From NCBI GenBank assembly GCA_011319805.1, contig SJRY01000205.1, positions 24,801 to 88,800 on the forward strand: a DNA stretch of 64,000 bases, in the 5' to 3' direction. This document shows, piece after piece, positions 30,086 through 42,418 of the stretch; within the stretch, counting starts at the first letter, position 1; each line of letters opens with the position of its first letter. Origin of the DNA: Macrocybe gigantea. Lineage: Eukaryota > Basidiomycota > Agaricomycetes > Agaricales > Callistosporiaceae. The notes beneath the pieces were generated by a model. The model searched no databases, had not been told where the DNA came from, and worked only from the letters and a program-made list of their open reading frames with translations. The translations under genes were made by a program, and so were the position numbers.

Positions 30086-33000
30086 GAAGTGCGATTTTTG
30101 GTCTTCTTCCCTCTTGTCGCGATCCTTTTATCCTGGTTCGCAGTCTTCTTTAGGAAGTGGTCTAGAGCTTGCTGCACATTCCCCAGCTCCTTCTCTTTGA
30201 TCCATATGTTCTCTTCGTGTCCGTATCCTTTCCATTTGACTAGGAATAGTGTCCCCTCCCTTGTTTCTTCCTTTTTAGGATCTCTTCTATCTCGTACTCT
30301 TCTTTATCATTTATGATTTCAGGGGTGGTGGTGATGGTCGCTCTTGTATCTTGAAACGGGGTCCTTGTAAGGCGTGAGCAGTGTTTCATTGAACACGGGG
30401 TGTATCAGCTGCCATGATGCTGGGAGTTCCAGGTGATATGCTGAGGCTCCTTTCTTTTCAACCACCTTGAACGGTCCGTATCGGAGTGCCGATAACTTCT
30501 TTGATGGTCGATTGACTGTGATATTGGTGGCTTCTAGCCATACTCTATCTCCTTTCTTGTATTCACGGGCAGGTTTTCGTCTTGCATCGTAATTGTCTTT
30601 GGCTCGTGTTTGTGCATATTGCAGTGCGGCATTTGCTTCCTTTCGTATTTGGCTCATTCTTTTGACGAAGTCTTTTGCTGCGGGGTTATTCCCTTCTGTC
30701 GTCTGCGGCTCTCCCTTCCAGGGGTGCATTCCATAGTTGAGGTAGAATGGTGTCTCCTTCATTCCCTGGTGTGCTTTGTCATTGTATTGGTACTCTGCGA
30801 TTGCTATCCATTCTGCCCAATCGTCCTGTAAGTTGTTTGTGAAGCTTCTGAGGAAGGCTTCCATTTCTTGGTGGGATCATTCCACCTGTCCATCTGTCTG
30901 TGGGTGATAGGCCATTGATAGGTTTTGCTTTGTTCCGAGTAATTTTAGAAGTGCTGTCATGAATCGCACTGCGAACTGGGGTCCTCGATCACTGATGATC
31001 TTTCATGGGATTCCGTGAAGCCGCCACACATTGTCTCGGTATAGTCGTGCAAGACCTTCTGCTGTGAGTTCGGTCTTTGTGGGAACTAGATGGATCATCT
31101 TGGTCAGGCGGTCTGTGACTGCGGCATGGCATTAAAGCCATTCGAGCTGGGTAGCAGTCCTATGAGATCTACTCCGATATCTTCCCATGGTTGCTGTGGG
31201 ACTTCGTGCGGGTGTAGGGGTGCGTGTTTCTTTTGTCGGATGAATTTTGTTTCGCTGACATGTTCGCATCCATTGACATACTTCTTGATGTCTGTTAGCA
31301 TTGATGGCCACCAATAGGTGCGGTTATGAGCTCGTGCATGCGGTATTGTCCTGGGTGTCCTCCGATGGGTGTGTCATGGTGTTCAAACATGATGTTTCCT
31401 TCAGTTTGTTGTCTGGAGGAACGTAGATTTTTCCTCCACGTATACGATGTGGTCGTCTTCTGTGAACCAGTGTGGTTTTTCCTTCAGTCCTGTTGTTACG
31501 ATCGTTTCCCTTCGTGCGCATTGTCGAATTTGTTCTATCCTTGAGGATTCGATCATCGTGATTCCTCTTGTTTGTATTGTTTCGTTATTTTCTGCTTCTC
31601 TTTCCGTGGGTGTTCGTCCTCGAACATCATAAATTCGAAGTCTCGTTCATTATTCTCTTCCAGATGTCGAATGAATGCTGCTTCTTTGATCATTTGTATG
31701 TCGTCCTTCTCTGCTAGGTTTTCTTCATATCCCGCCATCCGTGACAGGATGTCCGCTTTTCCATTCGCCTTTCCTGGTACGTGTCGTAGTTCGTAGTCGT
31801 ATTCTTGTAATTTCAGGTACCAGCCAATCTGTCTCGAATTGAGTCGCTGTGGCTTCCGGAAGTATGATAGGTTTTTGTGATCCGTCAATATTTCGAACTT
31901 CTCTCGAGCTTCGAGGAGGTATTGTCTCCATGTCTTTAGTGCGACCATTATGCAAGAAGTTCCTTGTCGTAGATTTCGTAGTTTTGCTCTGCTGGGGTCA
32001 TGCATCTCGAAATGAATGCAATCGGATGCCATAGTCCTTTCTGCTGTTGTGATAGTACCGCTCCAATGGCATATCCTGAGGCGTCTGTTTCGACTCGGAA
32101 TTTTCCTTCTGTTTGTGGTAGTGCTAGAATGGGTGCTGAGGTTATATGTCGGATCAGCTCTTTGAAAGCGTCCTGTTGCTTGTCTGTCCACTGGAATGCT
32201 TTGTTTCCAGTCAACTCTGTCAGGGGTTTAGCGACCTTTGCATATCCCTTGATGAATCGTCGGTAAAAGTTCGTGAATCCCAAGAACTTTTGTAGTTCTT
32301 TCTTCGTCTTTGGGGTTGGCCAGGATTGTACGGCTGTGATCTTTTCTGGTTCCATTTCTACCTTCCCTTCTCCTACGATGTATCCTAGTACTGGACTTTT
32401 GATGATTCCCAGACGCATTTCGGTCCTTTGATGAACAGGTCATTCTTGTTCAGTATTTCCATGACTTCTATGGTGTTCTTTTGGAGTTCCTCTCGTGTTC
32501 GTCCGATGATTATGATGTCATCCATATAGATTATGCACACTCTTCTTCGTATTTGGTCTTGGAAGAGGCTCGCCATCATTCGGCTAAAAGTGCCTGGTGC
32601 ATTGCACTGCCCAAAGTACATGACTGTCGGTTCGAAGAGTCCTCTTGCTGTTAGGAAGGCTGCCTTCCATTCGTCCCCTTTCCGGATGCGTACATTATTG
32701 TATCCCCAGATAATGTCGATCTTGCTAAAGTATTTTGCTCCTTGTAATACGTCGAGGAGTTCGCTGATGCGTGGTAGTGGGAACTTGTCCTTGACTGTAT
32801 ATTTATTTATCTCCCGGTAGTCTTGGATGAGTCGTTTGCTTCCATCCTTCTTGTTGCGAAAGAAGCAGGGTGCTGCGTAAGGTGATTTCGATGGGCGTAT
32901 TTTTCCTGTTCGTAATCCTTCTTCGACGAAGGCATCTAGTTCCTCTAGTTCTTTCTGTGTCATCGGGTAGACCTTGCTCGGTATCGTTTTGGGTGCATCC

Positions 33001-33680
33001 TTCATTAGTTTATTTCATGGTCCCATTCTTTATGGTCTGGTAAGCGATCAAAGTTCTTCTCCTTGAAGAGGTGTTTGAATCTGATCAGATATGGGGGTAT
33101 CTGGGTTCCTGTCTTGTCGCTGGCTGTGGTTTTCGCTGTTCAGCCATCTTTGTATCTTAATCGTCTGGTGGTTTATTTTGCATGTTTTAGGGCATCTGTC
33201 GAAGACAACTTCTCCTGTCCTCCATTTGATTGTTGGGTTGTGGTAGACAAGCCAGTCATGTCCTAGTAGCATGTCGGTTTTTCCGATGTCGAGTACGATG
33301 GCTTCCATGTGCTCCTTGTATCCTTTAATGTCGATGTGGACCTCCGTTACTCGGTCTGCTGTTTTCTGGCGTTGGGTGATCCATCTGCATTTATGATGGG
33401 AATCTTCTTGATTCATCGTGTTTCAGTCCTGTTTTTGCTACTATCGCAGTGTTGATGCAGGTCCTATCTGCTCCGCTATCGACTTCTGGTGTTATCATTG
33501 CGATTCCTTTTCATGTTCGTATCCTCGCTGGTACTGCGAGTTCTTTCCTCTTTGGTGGTTTGTCCCCTTGGATGGTTTTCCTTGGTGCTTCAGATCGCTT
33601 GGCAGGAATGGTGTATTTCAGAGTATGGGATGATCTACATCCGGTATCGAAGCGAGTCTGTTTCAGTTGTATGGGTCGCG
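30083..33680 (-). pseudogene. Pol of copy A
   Basis: Protease VDSGADRTC near 33470. RT with FGQCNAPGTFSRMMASLF and the YMDD box (about 32520). RNase H VETDASGYAIGAVLSQQ (about 32090). Integrase zinc region, DLIGLLPSSN and SDRGPQF. The chromodomain region is shifted by a 1-nt loss after LTPYKDPVSR. Longer uninterrupted frames than in copy P: 33005-32385, 32418-31948 and 30864-30319. A few indels prevent a single open pol. Confidence 0.8.
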
Positions 33681-33682
33681 AT

Positions 33683-35420
33683 TTAGCACCTCCTAGTCGG
33701 ACCCTTCGGCAAAACCCTCTTTGTCAGAGCTTTCTTCATCTTGTCTTCTTCGTCCTCTCCTTCTTCTTCTTTCACTTCTCTGACCTGGGATTTTCCTTTC
33801 TTCTTCTTCTTGCAGTTCCGTGCATAGTGTCCTTTAAGCCACAATTGAAACATGTGACATTTGCTGCTCCTTTTCGTGGTTCCGGGCAGTTTCGTGAGAG
33901 GTGTCCTGGTTTATTGCAGTTGAAGCAGTTGTTGCTTCGTACTTTGTCAACTTCCATGGCCTGTCCTGCTCCTCAGCTTGGATTTCCGGCCTTGCGCTGA
34001 TTGCTTGTGAATTCTCCTCTCATCACATTTCTGTGTTCATCGATGTTTCATCCAATCACTCGAACTGTCTTGATATATTCATCTCCATCTGTTGGAAGTG
34101 TGGAGATTGAGTGTACGGCTTCTGCTGTCCTTCGGTTTAAACTCTTCTCGAGTAGGAAACGAGGGGCTGTTCCTGTCATTCCTGCTTTCCCTGCGAGGTC
34201 TACGAATTCATCCAGAAATTCGTCGATGGGTCGGTTTCCCTGTCTGATGTTGAATAGTTTGCTTCCTGCTTGTGATGGCGACATGACATTGCTGAATCGT
34301 GTCTCTATCTCAGTTATGAAGTCGGCCCATGTGCTTTGGTTGGTAGTGGTGTCGATCTTCTTTGATGCCCAGTGGGCTCCGGGTCCGTCAGTCATTCTAG
34401 ACAGGACCGCTCCAATCTTCTGTGTATCCGTGAGGTCCCATGTGCGGTTATGTAGAGTTTCATCTTCCTCCACCAAATATCGAAGGATGTTCAATCTCCT
34501 GTAAAGGATTTCGGGTCGGCGATGATTCCCTTGTATTCTGTCGTCATCCTTTGGGGGTTTTCTTTGTCGTTCTCTTGGTCTTGGTCTTCCTGTTCCTGGA
34601 TCTGTTGTTCTTGGGTCTGCTGTGCTTGTACTTGGGCTTGCTGTTCTTGGAGCTGTTTCTGTCTTCACTCCTCTCTCTGTTCTTTCCAGTAGTCTAGGTC
34701 GACTCCTGCGATTCTACAGGCTTGTTCGAAATCGGCCCACTCTGCGGCGGTCGGTCCGGTTGTCTTTGGTAATCCTTTTCGCTCCCTCCACCAATAGTAT
34801 TCGTCCCAGTCATTGTTGCTTACTTTCGCCACGGTGGTGCGATTCTCTCCTTATGCAGTGCTTCGGCGGATTGGTCCTCTGAAGGGATTTGGCGGTTTCG
34901 TTCCTGTGTGTCCTTGACTCTGGTGTCGTTCTCGTTGGTTCTGTCGTATGCTCTGTGCGTCGTGCCCTCTCTGTATCAGTATGTCTTCCTCCTGTGTTCG
35001 GCGATTATAGTTCTCGATCTGTTGTCGCCTAAAGTCTCGGGCTTGTGTTCGTTCTTCTCTCGTTTTCTTGCGGATGGGTTCGTCCTCTTCTTCGGCAAGA
35101 AGATTCTGGTCTGACCACAGCTCTTCTGGGCTTATCCCGTATTCTCCTTCTAGGAAGAGTTCTGCAATGAGTTGTGCTGCTCCTTCGCTGAGGATCTCAG
35201 CGGGCTCTCTGTGGTGGTGAAGGCAAACTCTCTCAGAAATGCCTGTTCTTCGTCGTCGCTACTTGGTGTAGGTGTGCGCTCTCTCTTTCGTTTGTTTGGA
35301 TTGCTAGTGTCTCTGCGGGTGGCGTGGACTGTCTCTGCGAATGGCGTGGACTGCAATGTCTGGTCTACTTCTCTGAGCCAAGTGCTCGCTGGGTCGGCGA
35401 CCGCTTGTCATTGAATGTTG
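33683..35420 (-). pseudogene. ORF0 and Gag of copy A
   Basis: Encodes the acidic ORF0 region (with a 20-30 bp deletion near its start and a short deletion at TTTESP), the shared TAA between ORF0 and Gag, the gag domain (SKLFNIRQGNRPIDEFLDEF) and the two zinc knuckles near 33930-33840. The second knuckle is frame-shifted after CFNCGLK. Gag ends GPTRRC followed by TAA (33683-33685). Confidence 0.7.
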
Positions 35421-35491
35421 ATCAAGTCTTTGATAAAGCGTGACGTGGTGTGTGTGTGAGTCTGAGCGAGTCTCGACGAGGCTTAATATCT

Positions 35492-35811
35492 TGTTAGGCT
35501 AGACGAATCTCAGAAGGACTCGGGCAGACTAAGTGCGAGAGTGGTCTTGAGATGATGGCAAAAGGAATATTAAGCCTAGCGCTACTGGTACATCTGGGAG
35601 TCCTTATATACATTACAGTACTCGAGCACGGACCATGGGCTGCGCAATGCTGTGGACTGCGGATGAGTAAGACTGGAAGGAGATGACTCAGGATGACTAG
35701 GGAAGTGGGATGACTCGATGGCTGCGCGCTGCGCAGCATGATGGGGGAGATAAGGGATGTGGGAAAGATAAGATAAGAAAATGAATAGTCCTTTGGGCGG
35801 CATCTGTAACA
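35492..35811 (-). repeat. 5' LTR of copy A
   Basis: 320 bp; contains the promoter TATA box (complement) and the AGGCTTAATAT element. The matching PBS is the complement of 35479-35489. Confidence 0.9.
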
Positions 35812-37450
35812 TTTACTATGGCTCAGATCATTCAGCCCACAAGACAGGGATCCAGGAGCAGATGGTCATTTGAAGCAGAGACGCGAGGATGTGCAGGTTC
35901 ATCACGAGGAGATGCCAGAGCAAACGGTGTCCAGGAGGATGGGTTCCAAGCCAGTGTCACCAAGCCAAAATCGGGCATGGGCGTTTGCCCTCCAATATTT
36001 GGAGTGCCTGTGGAGACGGCGGGAACAAGGTGTGAACTCGATGGCTCGGGTTCTGAAATGTGATTGTGGGGAAGAATCGAGGGTTTTTGTGAGGAGCACA
36101 GGCAAATAACTTCATATGGTGTCTATTGAAAGCAAATCAAAGGAGATGTGCCACACAGTGCATCAAATACTTACAAGGCATCCACAATGTCATCATAATC
36201 AAAAGTCAAGGATTGGTAGGGTGCAGCTGCACTGTACTGTAAGAATTGAATGACAAGTTTGATGCCACTTTGCAAAGCCTCATCGCAAAGAACATCCCTG
36301 ATCACCACATGGTAGCCCTTCATCACGTGCTTCTTTGGGATGACGATGATCTGGCCCTTCCACAGAATATAATCTTGGGTGATCTCTGCAGTCTCTGGCT
36401 CCATTGGTGTCACCAAAGAATGCTCCAATGGTACAATCTTGAGCCAGTTGATGTGGACTTGAAATGTCTGGGCATGGTGTTAGACAAGGTGATATGCTGT
36501 GAAATCTGTACACTGACCTCAAAATGCTGCTCCAGAAATGCCTTTGCGAGATCATTGGGCTGCTCGACAAGGTCAGCGCTGGTCTCAACCACATTCATTA
36601 CCCAAGCCTTTTGTCCTTGTCTCAGCCCGCCAGTCACTTGGACGAAATCTCCAAGTACGATGACCTTTCACAGCTCGTGCCATGGAACACTGATTAAGCC
36701 TTCGTCTTTGGACAAATTGACCTCGATGCCATTTGGGGAAAGGGAGCGGATGATGCCCTGCTTCTCAGATGAGGTTATGTAGACCTTCTCCTGCTCTTTG
36801 AACTTCCATTCCACAGGGCATATGAATCCAGCAGCTTGGATAGCTGGATGCTTGCTCATTTGAAATGTCGTGAAAGTCTCCATTGACAAGAAGATACTGC
36901 TTCGAGAGACTGAGTAAAGGTCGAATGACTTCTTCAGCAGGCCGTGCTTAAACATTATTCACTCCAACTTGAATGTATGCTTGTCTATGCATGTCGGTTG
37001 AATGCAAAAGTCCCTTGGGATTGTCAGCAGGTTGAAAAGTTGAGCAAGAGGGGGGACTGTCGACCTCTTCTGCTTTTTCAATGAAGGGATGGTGTGAAAG
37101 TCAAGGCGGGGGATTAACAATATGCTGACCCCAACCCAGTGTTCAAACTTGCAGATCAACCCCATGTTGCCCTTGTACGGCCCTTTTAGAATTTGCACCC
37201 AAGACCCCACCGAAGGTATATTGCTAGGCTCCACAACCGTTAGCATCTGCTGCCAGTCCTTCACATCGATCTGGGTCCATGGAATGTTTTGGTCACTGCG
37301 GCGAATCCCCGGAGTGATTTTAAGCAGATTGACCAGCACCTGGTTCATTGTTGCTTCCAAGTAGATCCAACTGCAGAGGTAGGCATAACAAAAGGCCGAA
37401 CGCAACTCGTGCTCGGGCTGAGCGGCCTTCATTAGCAACATCAACACCTC

Positions 37451-38061
37451 CTCCTCTATCCTGACCTATTAAAGTCCTTAGCAGTGACTGAAGATGGTTG
37501 AAAACGTCTCTCACCACCATGTTTCTCTCACTGAAGAGTGTGTTAGGGTCATTAATGACATTTTAAATGACAAAATTCGCAATCGCCTGCCATCTGCAAC
37601 AAAGTCCTTGCCTGATCCTCCTATCATAATTCCTGATGATGTACAAGTACCTGAATTTCCAATTCTCAAGATTGTCACTCATGGGGGTCATCGATTGGTG
37701 TGTCAGGTACCTCCAAGAGATTGATCCCACCCATTGCCTGGTCCCTCAAGCTTCCTGCCGAGTTCTGTGCTGCCAATTGCTTTTGCTGTTGTTGTGCTGT
37801 CACCGAATCAATGTACTATTTGCTTGTAATCAAGGCCCAATAATTGATGATCCCTCTTCCGCGACGAGACTCTGATGCTATCTACAATGTAATTAGCCTG
37901 CCTACATAGCAATAATACCAATTTATCTGCATCTGGGCCTGGGGCCCGCCCCAGGTCTGAGGTCCCATGTGATTCTATGATGACAGCTTTGACACCTTCT
38001 CACTGTATGCGCTGCCTTTGTTGACCTATCCCCCATTGGAATGCACTGGTGGATCCCTGTC
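37451..38061. other. Host flank between KOW gene and copy B, no clear gene
   Basis: A 76-codon plus-strand frame (37494-37724, MVENVSHHHVSLTEECVRVI) has no recognisable motif. The rest holds only short frames. A GC-rich GGGCCTGGGGCCCGCCCC stretch at about 37947 is palindromic but isolated. Confidence 0.35.
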
Positions 38062-38380
38062 TGTTAGGCTAGATGAATCTCAGAAGGACTCGGGCAGACT
38101 AAGTGTGAGAGTGGTCTTGAGATGATGGCAAAAGGAATATTAAGCCTAGCGCTACTGGTACATCTGGGAGTCCTTATATACATTACAGTACTCGAGCACG
38201 GACCATGGGCTGCGCAATGCTGTGGACTGCGGATGAGTAAGACTGGAAGGAGATGACTCAGAATAACTAGGGAAGTGGGATGACTCGATGGCTGCATGCT
38301 GCGCAGCATGACGGGGGAGATAAGGGTGTGGGAAAGATAAGATAAGAAAGTGAATGGTCCTTTGGGCAATGTCTGTAACA
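38062..38380 (-). repeat. 3' LTR of copy B
   Basis: 319 bp; lacks one base in the AAGGGATGTGGG region compared with copy A. Confidence 0.9.
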
Positions 38381-38417
38381 TCACCCTCTCTGTAGATTCG
38401 CGTCCTTGTGAAAAACC

Positions 38418-38816
38418 TTAGTCCAGCTGTTCCCACCCAGTATTGGTCTCCCAGGCGGTCATGGCATGCGGGGCCCATGTATGAATGAGTTCTTCATTAT
38501 AGGCGCGGATGTGATGGAGTGTGGTGGCAAGGAGTTTAAGTCGCCGGTTTTCTGTGTGAAGCATTTCCATCGCCTCACGAAGCGCGATACGTTCAGCTGC
38601 AGTGGGGCCGGTCCCATCAGGGGTTCGCCTGGTCTAGAGGTGCATGTGGACGGTCATAACATAGCACATATATGCGCCAAGTGTGATGGCGAGGGGGTCC
38701 ATGTAGTCGCTAGCATTGAGAATCCTTGCCAGATTCTCGAGGTCGCTTGGGTGATTGGGGGTAGGTGCGCAGCTGCCCTCGCTGCTGTCAATGCTGATGG
38801 GGGCGTTGGTGGTCAT
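38418..38816 (-). pseudogene. ORF3 of copy B
   Basis: 399 nt from ATG 38816 to TAA 38418-38420, same length as copies 1 and A. Broken by a TAG after MTVHMHL (38634 region). Reads MTTNAPISIDSSEGSCAPTP and LARILNASDYMDPLAITLG. Confidence 0.6.
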
Positions 38817-41800
38817 GAAGTGCGATTTTTGGTCTTCTTCCCTCTTGTCATGATCCTTTTATCCTGGTTCGCAGTCTTCTTTAGGAAGTGGTCTAGAGCT
38901 TGCTGTGCATTCCCCAGTTCCTTCTCTTTGATCCATGTGTTCTCTTCATGTCCGTATCCTTTCCATTTGACCAGGAATAGCATCCCCCTCCTTGTTTCTT
39001 CCTTTTTAGGATCTCTTCTATCTCATACTCTTCTTCATCATTTATGATTTCAGGGGGTGGTGGTGATGGTCGCTCTTGTATCTTGAAACGGGGTCCTTTG
39101 TAAGGCATGAGCAGTGTTTCATTGAACACGGGGTGTATCAGCTGCCATGATGCTGGGAGTTCCAGGTGATATGCCGAGGCTCCTTTCTTTTCAACCACCT
39201 TGAACGGTCCATATCGGAGTGCCGATAACTTCTTTGATGGTCGATTGACTGTGATATTGGTGGCTTCTAGCCATACTCTATCCCTTTCTTGTATTCACGG
39301 GCCGGTTTTTGTCTCACATCGTAATTGTCTTTGGCTCGTGTTTGTGCATATTGCAGCGCAGCATTTGCTTCCTTTCATATTTGGTTCATTCTTTTGACGA
39401 AGTCTTTTGCTGTGGGGTTATTCCCTTCTGTCATCTGTGGCTCTCCCTTCCAGGGGTGCATTCCATAGTTGAGGTAGAATGGTGTCTCCTTCATTCCCTG
39501 GTGTGCTTTGTCATTGTATTGGTACTCTGCGATTGCTATCCATTCTGCCCAATCGTCCTGTAAGTTGTTTGTGAAGCTTCTGAGGAAGGCTTCCATTTCT
39601 TGGTGGGATCATTCCACCTGTCCATCTGTCTGTGGGTGATAGGCCGTTGATAGGTTTTGCTTTGTTCTGAGTAATTTTAGAAGTGCTGTCATGAATCGTG
39701 CTGTGAACTGGAGTCCCGATCACTGATGATCTTTCGTGGGATTCCATGAAGCTGCCATACGTTGTCTTGGTATAGTCATGTGAGACCTTCTGCTGTGAGT
39801 TCAGTCTTTGTGGGAACTAGGTGGATCATCTTGGTCAGGTGGTCTGTGACTGTGGCAATGGCATTAAAGCTGTTCGAGCTGGGTAGTGGTCCTATGAGAT
39901 CTACTCCGATATCTTCCCATGGTTGCTGTGGGACCTCGTGCAGGTGTAGTGGTGCATGTTTCTTTTGTCAGATGATTTTGTTTCACTGACATGTTTCACA
40001 TCATTGACATATTTCTTGATGTTCGTTAACATTGATGGCCACCAATAGGTGTGGTTTATGAGCTCATGCATGCATATTGTCCTGGATGCCCTCTAATGGG
40101 TGTGTTGTAGTATTCAAACATGATGTCTTCCTTTAGTTTGTTGTCTGGAGGAATATAGATTTTTCCTCCTACGTATACGATGTGGTCGTCTTCTGTGAAC
40201 CAGTGTGGTTTTTCCTTCAGTCCTGTTGTTACGATTGTCTCCCTTCGTGTGCATTGTTGAATTTGTTCTATCCTTGAGGATTCGATCATCATGATTCCTC
40301 TTGTTTGTATTGTTTCATTATTTCTGCTTCTTCTTTCCATGGGTGTTCATCCTCGAACATCATAAATTTGAAGTCTCGTTCATTATTCTCTTCCAGATGT
40401 CGAATGAATGCTGCTTCTTTGATCATTTGTATGTCATCCTTCTCTGCTAGGTTTTCTTCATATCCTGCCATCCATGACAGAACATCCGCTTTTCCATTCG
40501 CCTTTCCTGGTATGTGTCGTAGTTCGTAGTCATATTCCTGTAATTTCAGGTACCAGCCAATCTGTCTCGAATTGAGTCGCTGTGGCTTCCGGAAGTATGA
40601 TAGGTTTTTGTGATCCGTCAATATTTCAAACCTCTCTCGAGCTTCAAGGAGGTATTGTCTCCATGTCTTTAGTGTGACCATTATCACAAGAAGTTCCTTG
40701 TCATAGATTTCATAGTTTTGTTTCACTGGGGTCATGCATCTCGAAATGAATGCGATCGGATGCCATAGTCCTTTCTGCTGTTGTGATAGTACTGCTCCAA
40801 TGGCATATCCTGAGGCGTCTGTTTCAACTCAGAATTTTCCTTCTGTTTGTGGTAGTGCTAGATGGGTGCCGAGGTTATATGTCGGATCAGCTCTTTGAAA
40901 GTGTCCTGTTGCTTGTCTGTCCACTGGAATGCTTTGTTTCCAGTCAACTCCATCAGGGGTTTAGCGACCTTTGCATATCCCTTGATGAATCGTCGGTAAA
41001 AGTTCATGAATCCCAAGAACTTTTGTAGTTCTTTCTTCGTCTTTGGGGTTGGCCAGGATTGTACGGCTGTGATCTTTTCTGGTTCCATTTCTACCTTCCC
41101 TTCTCCTACAATGTATCCTAGTACTGGGACTTTGATGATTCCCAGATGCATTTCGGTCCTTTGATGAACAGGTCGTTCTTGTTCAGTATTTCCATGACTT
41201 CTATAGTGTTCTTTTGGAGTTCCTCTCGTGTTCGTCCGATGATTATGATGTCGTCCATATAGATTATGCACACTCTTCTTCATATTTGGTCTTGGAAGAG
41301 GCTCGCCATTATTCAGCTAAAAGTGCCTGGTGCGTTGCACTGCCCAAAATACATGACTGTTGGTTCAAAGAGTCCTCTTGCTGTTAGGAAGGCTGCCTTC
41401 CATTCATCCCCTTTCCGGATGCACATGTTATTGTATCCCCAGATAATATCGATCTTGCTAAAGTACTTTGCTCCTTGTAATACATCAAGGAGCTCGCTGA
41501 TGCGTGGTAGTGGGAACTTGTCCTTGACCATATATTTGTTTATCTCCCGGTAGTCTTGGATGAGTCATTTGCTTCCATCCTTCTTGTTGCGAAAGAAGCA
41601 GGGTGCTGCGTAAGGCGATTTCGATGGGCGTATTTTTCCTGTTCATAATCCTTCTTCGACGAAGGCATCTAGTCCTCTAGTTCTTTCTGTGTTATCGGAT
41701 AAACCTTGCTCAGTATCGTTTTGGGTGCATCCTTTGTTAAGTTTATTTCATGGTCCCATTCTTTGTGGTCTGGTAAGCGATCAAAGTTCTTCTCCTTGAA

Positions 41801-42416
41801 GAGGTGTTTGAATCTGATCAGATATGGGGGTATCTGGATTCCTATCTTGTCGCTGGCTGTGGTTTTCGCTGATTCAGCCACCTTCTGTATCTTAATCGTC
41901 TGGTGGTTTATTTTGCACGTTTTAAGGCATCTGTCGAAGACAACTTCTCCTGTCCTCCATTTGATTGTTGGGTTGTAGTAGACAAGCCAGTCATGTCCTA
42001 GTAGCATGTCAGTTTTTCCGATGTCGAGTACGATGGCTTCCATGTGCTCCTTGTATCCTTTAATGTCAATGTGGACCTCCACTACTTGGTCTGCTGTTTT
42101 CTGGCGGTTGGGTGATCCGTCTGCATTTATGATAGGAATCTTCTTATTCATCGTGTCTTCAGTCCTGTTTTTGCTACTATCGCGGTGTTGATGCAGGTCC
42201 TATCTGCTCCACTATCGACTTCCGATGTTATCGTTGTGATTCCTTTCCGCATTCGTATTCTTGCTGGTACTGCGAGTTCTTTCCTCTTTGGTGGTTTGTC
42301 CCCTTGGATGGTTTTCCTTGGTGCTTCAGATCACTTGGCGGGAATGGTGTATTTCAGAGTATGAGATGATCTACATCCGGTATCGAAGCGAGTCTGTTTC
42401 AGTTGTATGGGTCGCG
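38814..42416 (-). pseudogene. Pol of copy B
   Basis: Protease VDSGADRTC near 42210 and flap region DIGKTDMLLGHDWLVYYNP (about 42030). RT with a YMDD box near 41255, RNase H, integrase (SPF-type zinc region degraded near 40080) and chromodomain region broken near 39000. Several TGA codons and indels occur. It shares the consensus join between protease and flap (MNKKIPIINADGSPNRQKTA) that has an extra base in copy P. Confidence 0.8.
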
Positions 42417-42418
42417 AT

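Larger units (their letters stand above)
29330..35811 (-). mobile_element. Chromovirus copy A, full length, young insertion
   Basis: 6482 bp on the minus strand with 320-bp LTRs (29330-29649 and 35492-35811) and a perfect 5-bp target duplication TTTAC (29325-29329 and 35812-35816). The LTRs differ at one position seen (GGCGTCTG versus GGCATCTG, a CpG). It keeps CGA at many sites where copy P has TGA, so it is the best preserved copy. It still has a TGA in ORF3 and small deletions in ORF0, the protease region and the end of pol. It lies in the KOW gene. Confidence 0.95.
28975..37450 (-). pseudogene. Spt5-like KOW-domain gene split by retrotransposon A
   Basis: Related to transcription elongation factor Spt5/NusG KOW proteins, expanded in Agaricomycetes. 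N-terminal part 37450-36171: FCYAYLCSWIYLEATMNQ, a KOW motif GSWVQILKGPYKGNMGLI, another KOW-like FVQVTGGLRQGQKAWVMNV and, after an intron (GTCAGT...CCCAG, about 36465-36514), TFQVHINWLKIVPLEHS. A middle part (about 35995-35830) reads DFGLVTLAWNPSSWTPFA and HLLLDPCLVG. After the element the frame resumes at 29329 with VNGSGY, then LEHLEPEWVTVKHPHLTRDN, VIRGEHCSKYVCHIHHRYED, ending near 28975. Four in-frame stops are all TGA (36959-36961, 36668-36670, 35832-35834, 35823-35825), each explained by CGA to TGA. Otherwise the frame is long and continuous. Confidence 0.7.

Noticed and set aside
29750..30316. 188-codon plus-strand frame, repeated at 38466-39047 and 14424-14954 (opposite strand)
   Set aside because: It is the antisense of ORF3 and the chromodomain. 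It recurs only because the element recurs.
33449..34000. 183-codon plus-strand frame
   Set aside because: Antisense shadow of the gag-pol junction of copy A, which has zinc knuckles and the protease motif on the other strand.
37940..37965. GC-rich palindrome GGGCCTGGGGCCCGCCCC as a terminal repeat of the PIF element
   Set aside because: Only the first six or seven bases match the PIF ends; the GTACC part is missing.
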